The position numbers and the translations under genes are program-made. From NCBI RefSeq assembly GCF_040436345.1, contig NC_133225.1:27690040-27754039 (forward strand): a stretch of DNA of 64,000 bases, written 5' to 3'. Shown here piece after piece: positions 1 to 10,500 of the stretch (positions within the stretch are counted from its first letter, which is position 1; each line of letters opens with the position of its first letter). This DNA comes from Pagrus major (Eukaryota; Chordata; Actinopteri; Spariformes; Sparidae). Under the pieces are notes generated by a model. The model saw only the letters and a list, made by a program, of their open reading frames with translations, was not told the origin of the DNA and made no database searches.

Positions 1-961
1 TTGACCAACTACCTATCAGATCTGGGGTGGCCACAGGGGTGGCCAATGAGTTTTCAGGCCACCCCTCAGAATCGCCATTGGTTCAATAATCCATCTGTGG
101 TGTTTTGGACTAACAAACTCCTACTGAGATCTACCAGCCTAGCTTCATTAATCCAACTTGACTTGCATATCTAACAGATGGTTACCCACATCCAGATTTA
201 AGGACAGTTGATGGCTCTCCCTGTGTGAAAGACCACAGTAAGCACAGCCTTCAATAAACATGTGCTTTGTTTAGTTTTTAGATCGGCAACTTCTTACTTG
301 CTCTCAGCATGCTGTAGAGCTCACGCTGGGCTGATCTGAGTAACTGTGAGAGACAGAGAGAGAAAGGGAGAGCATTTGGTAAAGCATGTGGTAAGAAATC
401 CCTTCACATCGCATTACGAGCCAGTTTAGCTCTTACATTTGGAATTCACGCCTGTCTCCATGCTCCTTTTTAACGCCTCTGCAGTTATCAAATCATTAAT
501 TAAGCTTATGTCGAATCCACCCAGAGAGCCTGGTGTGGGAGAGCGATACGACTGCAGGCGCCACCCGCCATCTGCTTCCAACATGCTGATGTTGCAGGCG
601 ATCAGTCCTAATAGGCCCTCCGTCCAGGCAGAGCCAGAACAAGCGTTATTTTCCACAGCACACTGACAGGGCTGAAACTGGGCAATCTACATCAGAAAGC
701 ATCCCACTATAAAATGTCCACAGAGACACCTGCAGGTAATGTAATTACACACTCAAAAATAGACGCACAGATGTACCATCACATGCACGTAATGAGCCCT
801 CATGAGAGCTGATTGCATACCTTTAAATGCAACATAAAGGCTACAAACTAGTTTCTGACTTCTGAGTTTAGGTTGCACCTTGCACCAGTTGGGTTGTGTT
901 ATTCAGTATTGGTAGTGTTTTACATTGAGCACACCAGTGTTCAATAACGTCTGTTCATATG

Positions 962-962
<1 letters not shown>

Positions 963-1021
<59 letters not shown>
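963..1021. repeat. (TG)n microsatellite
   Basis: About 29 uninterrupted TG units. It produces spurious Cys-Val and Thr-His reading frames on the two strands. Confidence 0.97.
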
Positions 1022-1022
<1 letters not shown>

Positions 1023-1723
1023 GGCAGTCTGGAACAGTCTGGAGGGAGGAAGCGCTGGGTTCTTTTTTCTCTGTGTTTTGTTTTTATTTTTCCCGTCAGC
1101 CTTGCAAGACAAAGTCTGCCTTGAATATGTGCTGTTCTAAATGAAAAATCAACTGAATATTGCAGTTACAAAACTTTTTTGTAATTACCTTGACTGTTTT
1201 AGTTGTGTTTTACACCCATGTAATATGTTGGTGATATTGACTGGAAGTCATTTAAAGCTGCTATTTGATATGTGTGCTTGTTTTGTCTGTAGACTGTGAC
1301 AAATCCACTTAAAACAGTGACGAGTTTTTCCTGTGAGTTTAGACAGGTTTCAAAATAATATAAAAATGCTCGACTTTCTGTGTTTCTGCTCTCATTAGTG
1401 ATGTGACGTGAAGTTTGTGAAGTTTCCCAAAAATGGTGGCTCACATCCTGATTGAGCTTTTTGATCCATACCAAACACCATTTTCGTTGACCAGATTAAA
1501 AGTGGAACCAAATCTACAATGTCTTAACATGATAAATCCATTTTTATCTGAGAGCAACACTGTCTTTCTTATGGTGACACATTCAAGCCAAACTTTATGT
1601 ATTTAGAATGACAAAGTTGAAACATTTGTGTTGTCTAATGCATCTGGACATCACAGCCTCACATGCTGCTAGCTTGGCTTTCAAATTTTTCACCTTGTTG
1701 CATGTAAATTAGTGAGCTTTAGC

Positions 1724-2466
1724 TTTAAAGGATAAGTTCACCCATAAGCTGATCAAAAGTTGGGGGAAATTTTGTAGTCCAAGAAACATTTCTAGAGCTT
1801 CACATTAAAACAGCATTGCAGCAATCCACTGAAGTAGATGAGGACTTGTTTTAAAGTGTAAAAAATGAAAAAGAAAACAAAGTTGGTCCCTACAGCTTGT
1901 CTGACATAATTCATGTCTCCAGAAGCCCAGAGATCAAATAGATTTCAAATAAATTTGAAAGGACATTATTTACACCCTTCACTGAGCTTCTGGAGATTTT
2001 TAAAAAAAAGATTTAATCACATTTGAAGGCTACGGTAACACACAACACAACGCAAATAAAACATTTGCCTCCCGTTCAATGTGCGCAGAGGGGCAAAAAA
2101 ACATTTGCATCTGGTTACAAAGCAAATACGCATCTTGGCTTCACATGGAGTTCTTCTTTAGTAAACCGTAAATAGGGAAATCACAGCCACAACCAATAGC
2201 AAAGATGTGTGCATCCTCGACCCCACAAACAGAAACAAACCAGCACACTGAGTTCTGTGTGTTTTGCACCTTCCAGTGAACACATTCAGCACCGGCAGGC
2301 GACTACCCGATCTACTTCAGTTGCTCTGGAGAATGATGCAACGCTGTATTGCTGTGAAGCTCCAGAAACATTTTGTAGACCACAATACTTCACCCGACTT
2401 TCCATTTACAAAAGGGCAAGTAGATCATGACAAAATTATTGTTTTTGGGTTGAACTTATCGTTTAA
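1724..2466. mobile_element. MITE-like element with TTAA-containing inverted ends
   Basis: The left end reads TTTAAAGGATAAGTTCACCC. The right end, reverse-complemented, reads TTTAAACGATAAGTTCAACC. Together they form imperfect terminal inverted repeats about 740 bp apart, each with TTAA at the edge. That fits a non-autonomous piggyBac-like element but does not prove it. No transposase frame is visible inside. A related right-hand fragment lies at 50545-50666. Confidence 0.55.
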
Positions 2467-2827
2467 ATCAATTCAAATCAAATCACATTACTTTCATTCA
2501 TGTAGCCCAAAACCACAATCACAATTACAATCATCAGCTGCATAAATCTAACAGCTGCGTCTAAGAAGAGATGCACAATAGTTTGGCAAAGTACAAAGGC
2601 TCAGGTGAAGACACCACAGGTGACAGTGAGAGCAAGTGTCAGGCAAAGTGTCCTTTCACTAGTTGAATGTGACAGAGCTGTTAGCGCATCATTGATATTC
2701 AGCACAGGTTTAGATCAAAACGGGCATTATTGGCCACATTTCATGGTCTGAATCTTTTAAATTCCATTTCCTTGCCAGCTAATGGAGGACTGCAGGTGGC
2801 TGCTCAGACACTGATCTGCACTCAGTA

Positions 2828-2831
<4 letters not shown>

Positions 2832-2897
<66 letters not shown>
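2832..2897. repeat. (TG)n microsatellite, interrupted
   Basis: Two TG tracts are joined by a short TCTC interruption. Confidence 0.95.
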
Positions 2898-4343
2898 TGA
2901 TGATAGGTAATCCTCACAATCTCAGATCCCTTTTGAACAATCAAAAAGGGCAAATCAGAGTAAAGTGGATCTTTGATTTATTTTTAAAATGTATTTGAGG
3001 CATGTATCTGAGTCGGAGAGATCTGAAGTGACTCTATACATCTTCTATTTATGGAGTTATTTTTCTTAGACTGCACTGTTAAGCACTTTCATCGTAACAC
3101 TCGACCCCAGGAATCACACACAGATCTTACAGGACTTGTAGGATATGTGGCAGCCTTCAGACAAATGGCTTGAGTGATTGAAGTAGTTTCTCTTCAGTTC
3201 TTGTGAACTTGCTGCTGCTAGTGGAACCACCCCTCCAAAAGGTCCCTCTGTGGGACAGACAGGCTCAAAGGCTCACAGCCGCATCACCTTGAACCCTCGT
3301 AAATCAGTGTTTCTGAGGGGTTTGTGGCTGCCTCGTTCACAGTGACACCAGCTGGAGGAACCGAGGAACTGCAGCAGCACGAGACAGTCCTCAACTTTCC
3401 TGCTGTATCACACAGGGTGAACCCTGCCTGAAACCAAAGATGTTTCCTGTATTTTATTTAATCAGCAGCTCCACTGGACAAACAACATGTGTTACTCCTG
3501 CATCCACATGTTTGTAGAAAGTCCAGAGAGCAGCCATCACACTGCAGAGAGACACGTGTCAGCTACATGCAGCCTGCAGGTCACAGACTGCTCCCACTGC
3601 TCAGTTCAAGTGTGTCAGATACAGTTTAAAGCAGAAATAGACCACTTTTCAACTTTTCCCCCCTCCCAGTGTTTCCCTGTGGTATTACTGTTGCCGTACA
3701 CACAGCATTAGCAACAGGGCTACCACTAACAATTTGGCTACTGTCCCAAGCAAAAAAGTAACTGTGACAATCCCAATCTGCCCTAGAAACCCTGATCTCA
3801 GTGCTATGAAAAGACAGAGTAAGACACTCAGTTTTATTAGAACACTGTCAGAAAATGGGGGTACTGTATGAGTCCATTTCTGTTCCCCAGTGTACAATCT
3901 ACACTAATGTACGGCCTATAGGGCTAAATATTGAACCTCAAGGTAAATGTGTACCTGTGTGGGTCAGTTTTTGTCCTCTTAAAATTGCCACCAGAGGCAC
4001 AAGACTGGGCTCTTTGTGGTACAAACCACAAGAGTACAAATAAGTACCCAATGTTAGTTTTTGTTTGCTGATGTGGTTTGCTGTCCTTGTATTATTATTG
4101 TCTTCTGTGCTCTATGTATTGATAAACCTTCTTTTCTGACAGTGTAGGCAGGTTTGGAATAGTAGAAAGAATGCAGTTCTGAACTTTCTCAAGTCCTGGT
4201 GGTAAAAGGAAATTCATCAATGGGGGAACAGACTGACACAACACCGGAGCTCTCTCCATCAAGTGAATGCCCGTCTTCACTCTTGTTTTACCTCGGTTTC
4301 TACCACTCTCCCTCTTTGCTTTGTTTGCCTCCTCCATCAGTGT

Positions 4344-4429
<86 letters not shown>

Positions 4430-4430
4430 T
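4344..4430. repeat. Compound (AT)n(GT)n(AT)n microsatellite
   Basis: An alternating AT tract passes into GT and back into AT. The structure is nearly symmetrical and could adopt non-B DNA. Confidence 0.95.
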
Positions 4431-4900
4431 TTGTTTCCAATTATTCCAGTTGTTCCATTGTTACCTGAGGATAGCTACTGGGGAAAACATTGCCTCTTTT
4501 TCTGTTTTGGTTGCGAAATGGCAGACATGTTTCCTTTGTGCCGTAATGCAACCCTCATTTTTGCAGAAAACATCCGCACACCATATACTTCAGAATGATG
4601 AGTAAAAGTAAAAAAGTTGTCGATTGCCAGTTTATCAGACTTGGTACCCTTTGTTAAAGGACTCGTAATCGGGATGGGGCCAAAAGAGGCTCTTCCACAG
4701 GATACAGGTTTCTCCTACAGACCTCCTAGGTTCAGAGTTACTTGAAAAAAAAACAATGTTCTCAAGTGTGACAAATGATTTTTGCCACAGTGCGCTGCAA
4801 TGCTTTGACACTGTCAGGCTACAGTGCCCTCTGCTGCCTGAAAGTTGTCATTACAGTCCACACATTAGAGTCATATACAACTTTCAGGTTTTCATATTTC

Positions 4901-4906
4901 TTTATT
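4901..4906 (-). terminator. cp: Polyadenylation signal of cp
   Basis: AATAAA on the minus strand, about 225 bases beyond the cp stop codon. It is the first canonical hexamer in the 3' UTR direction, so the cp mRNA probably ends near 4880. Confidence 0.65.
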
Positions 4907-5129
4907 TTTTACAATAATATTACAGTTTTCACTAGGAAAATATCCAAGCAGTAAGACAATTATAAAAATGCACATTTTAATGTAAAATGCCTCTTGGATT
5001 GTGATGTTTAATTCTGAGCTGTAATTGTGCCAGCTTTGTAAAGCAAATGAGTTTAATGAATTGGAGAACTGAAATTAAATTTCATCCAGTCTCTGCTGTT
5101 TTCTCTCTGAATGCATTTTCCTCGACTCT

Positions 5130-5491
5130 TCAGCCAAAGATTCCTCCTCTCCTTGCTGTCGAAGAGAAAAAACAGGATTCTCATCATCCTCCATTACTAT
5201 TTCTCTTAGTCTGAATAGTCTGAAAAGTCTACCTGCCTAATTTCTTACCTTTTTCGGCGACAGTATACATCGCCTCCATGCCGGCTTTAATGTGGTCGGT
5301 GACGTGACAGTGGAGCAGCCAGGTACCAGCGTACTGAGGGCGCATCTTTACTGTCTGAAGAGGAGAGAAACCGCCATGTGATTTATTGGTCGCAAGTTGA
5401 AATTTTATTCATGTTTGACAGCACTGACAAGCCCACTGAGACACTGCTGTTCCTCTAAGTTAATGATGCAAAATCTCCTAATTATGCCAGA

Positions 5492-5589
<98 letters not shown>

Positions 5590-5613
5590 TCTGGCATAAT
5601 TAGGAGATTTTGC

Positions 5614-5699
<86 letters not shown>

Positions 5700-7513
5700 T
5701 TATTTGCTATTAAAGATGATAGAATTAGAAAAGGAACACTTGGGCTTAGTCACAATTATAGCATCTTATTTTAATAATGCTTGTCAGTTTTGTCATTTGC
5801 CATCTGTTTGTGTGTTAAAAAATGTTTACAGAAAATTCATTTGTATTAACTATTTTGATTGTTTGCAGATTTATTATGACCTTTTTTAAGAAAACATCTT
5901 GTTAACAATGAAGATTTGACATTCCATTCCTTGAAGTTACACTAAGTGGTGAGTATTTTTTTTTTAAATGCAACATGCAGCATCTTTAATGTTGCTAAAG
6001 ACAAATTAAGTCTGTTGAAGCGAGGACAGAATGTGTGGAGGTTTCACCTGGAAGGTGGCTGGAAACAGCTCATACGTATCAGTACGATGAGGACCTCCAC
6101 CCAGCTGAAGAGAAAGGAGAGTTGGTATTTGTGTGTACTAGAGTATGTTTGTATAATGTGTGACTGTCTCGCATGTTTGTTTGTATTTATATACCTTATA
6201 TTCCACACTGTGTCCATGCCAGTGCACGGTGTGTATGTCCACATCATTGCCCATTGCCATCAGGTACCAGTACACCTTATCACCCACCTCCATGTTCAAA
6301 CCATTCACATTAGCATACATCAAACCATTAATGCCTGAGAAGGACACAAACACACACGCATGTATTGGAATGACATTTCGAGGACACTTCTTTAGATGTG
6401 GTTCATTTTGTGTGTATCTTCATCTCACCATGCATCTTGTTGCTCTCTATGAAGGTTTCATCATCTTTTAAGTTTGTACGAGGGTTCCTGATGTGGGTCC
6501 TGATATTTTCATCCAGATACCTAGAATAAGGAAAACAGTGACAAGTTGCAAATATTGCCAAATAATAAATGTACAACAGCTTCTTTTCCTGGCACTGATG
6601 CAAAGAGATTTAAACACTACACACAGTAACGTACAGTAGTATTCTGAAAGTGATGTGTGCAGAATGTTTCAATCTCGAGGCCAAAAACAGTGCTCTCACT
6701 GCCCCAGACTTAATAAATGAACATTAAGAAGAACATAATGTTAAAAGGGGATTAAGGTATGATGTGGGACCCGGTGAATTCATAACCAGCTCTTCTTGTA
6801 CAAAACTTTACACTTGAAATATGGAAATCAATCATCTTCGTTCTCTGGGCATATTGAGATTTCATCGTCCCCAATGTCCAAACTGAATTGGGAAAGAAAG
6901 CTTTTACATTTTCTGCACATATTGCATGGAACCTTTTACAGACTAATCTTAAACTCCAGGTTGCCTACATGCAAATTTGTTGTTGTAACTCTCTTATGTT
7001 GCCATTGTTGTCCACGTCTGTCTTGTAACAGAGATCCTTGATCTCAGTGGGACTAACTTGGTTAAATAAGGCAAACTAAATACATTCAAAAAGTTTCACT
7101 TGAACAATTGTCAATGTCAACAGAGGGGTCAGTGGATTAGATTGTTAAGTACTGTGACTCTTTACTCACCAGCTCTCGTTCTCATCAAAGACCATGAAAA
7201 GCAGTGCAAACTCTTCGACTTCCTTTTTTACACCAAAAGTCCTGGAAGCAGTTAATACAATTCTGCATTTATACTATAATATATTTATTGTGTTACGCAG
7301 TACAAAAACACATACAAAATTATCTCCTGTACCTGACATCACACAAGCACACTGTATACTGCATACAGTTATTGAAGTCATAACTAGTTTTGTGTTAATG
7401 TACAGCTGTGAAACACTCACCTGCCCCAGCTACGGCGACAGATCACCAACGGACCAATCAGACCGCTGTACAGGTCCTGGTAGGCAGGGAGATAACATAA
7501 GTGTGTGAATGCT

Positions 7514-7564
<51 letters not shown>

Positions 7565-10500
7565 ATACCTTGCTAACATCCACAGTGGAGTAGTATGCTG
7601 ACACTGAGCACTCCTCTTGCTCTGTGGTTGGTCCTGTTTTCTTTGTAACATACCAGTAGTAGGTGTGAGTCTCACCTGGGAAAGACAATACAGGTTTTTT
7701 TTCAAGGTTTTGAATCCCCTAGTACATTAAATGGTAGTCCCGGGATTTTTAATATTATTAAAAATATTATATTATAATATACACATGCAAATTACATATT
7801 TTGGGGTCTGAATGAATGATAGGAATATACAGTTTAGAAATTGATCCAGCAGATTTCCTCAGTCTGCAGCTGTGAAACAGGCTGCAGTGGCTGCAACTGA
7901 CAGGCTTAGATTGTTTTTGTAAATGTCTGACAACATTATGAAAAGGATCCCTACAGATATCCTTAATGTGTAAGCAGAAACAGTCATTATTTCACTCTGT
8001 TTAAAGCCACCAGACTCCAGTGACAAAAATGGCAATTTTACCTCAAAGAAGACTTGTAAGAGTTGCTGGTCTACTGCTGCCTCAATCGGTTACTTACTTT
8101 TTTTATTGTGTGACTTTGGTGTTTTAACACCATAGTTAGGATCCAAAATAACTTTTTAAAACACCAAAGTCACACAATAACACAAAATATCCAAATGAGG
8201 CAACAGTAAACCAGCAACTCCCGTTTTTCAAAGTAAAATTATTGTTTTTGTTGAGAGTCTGGTGGCTTTGAAGAGATTGATATAACACTTTTGCACCTAT
8301 AAGTCATTAGGACCCCAAAAAAAATGTAAAAATGAGGCACAGGTTTAAAAATACCCAAATTACATTGTAAGAAAACTGAAGTTACACACAGTCCGGTAGA
8401 GTTGGGTGGAAGGACAGACAGTATTAAGACCAAATAAGCTTTTGATTTTCAGGCTTAAGTGCACTGACAGGCTTTAATTTTATAACAAAATAAAAATTTA
8501 ATAAATAGGAAATTAGAATGAAGAGTTTTGTAAACTTTCTCGAAAGTTTCTTGATTGTCTGCCTCCCTTCTAGCTAATATTCTGTCTATCTTTACCTGGT
8601 CCGGTGGGGTGAACATCAGGCGTCTCTGTCTTGACTCCATGAGCGTGGATAGAATAACTCCTGGATGCCATGTTTTTAAAAACCACCTTCACTTTGTCTC
8701 CCACATCAGCATGAATTATTGGACCTGAGCAGAGGGAGAGTCTAATTACCCAAAAAAATTAGGCTTAACAAAAGGTAGGTCAAGCATAGTATAATGTGTT
8801 CCTTTTACTTTACGATCGCAGTTTATACATTCTGCTGTGCTGAAAGCCTACCCATAATGCCGAGGTGTTCCATATCAGCTGTTCTTTCCACCTGCGTGGT
8901 GAACTTGTCGTTGGTGAACTGGCGGTAGACCACCTTCTTGTATCGGGAGCCTATAAACCCACCCGCCTTATCCAGGAAGACAGGAGCAGGACTGCAAAAA
9001 GAGAGTTTAAGTTTGTTTTGCCATGTTGCGTTGAGAACAACCAGCACATTCATGCGTTACATGTCCTGGCGGTTTCGTACTTCTCCATACTGCGAAACAT
9101 CTCCGTCTCCCAGGTGCGGTTTGGAGAGTAGTCCCAGTCTGTTTCCATGGCAGCGATGTAGTAGGTTTTTGAATGGAGCATAACCTCACCCTGACGCTGA
9201 AAGAGGCTGCACTTCTGTACCGTGTAGTTGGCTCTCATCCCTCCTCGATAATTGTTCACTGTCGGTGACACCACTTCAAACTGACCTGAAACACACATGC
9301 ACATTATAAACAACTACATAAATATACAATATACATGCCATACTTAATATCAACCCCATGTATCAGTCGAATACAAGTCGGTTTGCCTTTGTTTAGTGGT
9401 TTATTTTTATCCATTCTTCTGTCAGACTCTGCCTTGTAACTAATTTATGTCCCTTTGAGCTCCTACAGTACATCCAGTTTTATGGGTGTTCACAAAGGTG
9501 TGCCACAGGATTCTAATCTGGGACCACTTCTCTTTACAGTTCTTATAAATAAATTTGGTGAAGAAGTTTAAAATAGTACAATTCACCTGTATGCAGATGA
9601 TGCCATTTTATATATAACAGCACAATCTGTTGGCCAGGTGGCTCAAAACATTCTGATTGCCATCTGATTTTGGGTAATCAGAAAGTAGGGTGATAATCTC
9701 TCATGTTTTTTTAACTATAAATTAAGATAACACTGTACTAGATCTCTGGACTATTTGGTCCTTGAGGATCACCAAGTCAATACTAAATTTGGGTAGATGG
9801 CTCCTAAATACCATGCAAATGGAACAACCTGCAGAAACTTTTTAAACTAGACACGCTGATTGCTTTTAATCCATTTAAATTCCCTTTAATAGATATTGAG
9901 CCATGTGAATTTCTGTGTTTTACCCATGCTGTCTGGCTCCATAGTGACAGTGCGGGAGATGTGGGGGAAGACGCTGATGGAGTCCCGTCTGTTCTGGCGG
10001 TATATGAAGCGGTTTCCCTGGAAGTAAAGGCTGTTGATGTCCGATTCTGAACCCATTCCTGACAGGTGCCATGTTATTGCATCCCCCTTACACATGGTCA
10101 GGCCTGGGAGGTTCCTATACACATACCCATTGATGGCTAGAAGTGGGAGCCAGAGAAGTAAAACATGCAGTCATTATCTCAACATTTAAAGCAGATATTA
10201 AACTTTATTGTTTTTTTCTCTTCTACACACCGTGCATCTTGTTGCTTTCCATAAAGCCTTCATCCTCCTTGTTAACAGTGGTGGGAGCAGTGCAGAAGGT
10301 CTTAATGTTGTCATCCAGATACCAGCTCAGGTTCTCATCAAACACTGTGGCCATGAGGTGGAACTCTTTGTTATAGTTTTTCTACATGAGGAGAAAACAG
10401 ACAATTGAGGAGGCATTTATTTAAATAATCAAATCAGACCTAAAGAAATCAGATTCGATGTTCCAACACATGGCCTTAAGTTTAGTTCCTGACGTTCTTT

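Larger units (their letters stand above)
1..4880. other. Intergenic region left of cp, no gene recognised
   Basis: No exon with a recognisable protein family or a consistent splice pattern was found here. The stretch holds a GGGTGGCC-rich repeat fragment near the left edge, (TG)n tracts, a TTAA-bounded MITE-like element at 1724-2466 and an AT/GT/AT compound microsatellite. An AATAAA hexamer near 254 could be the 3' end of a plus-strand transcript starting outside the window, but nothing else supports that. Confidence 0.5.

Noticed and set aside
426-666. Overlapping 75-codon frames on both strands with flanking GTAAGA- and CAG-like sites
   Set aside because: No family resemblance, frames open on both strands, and no second exon to join. 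Not enough to call a gene.
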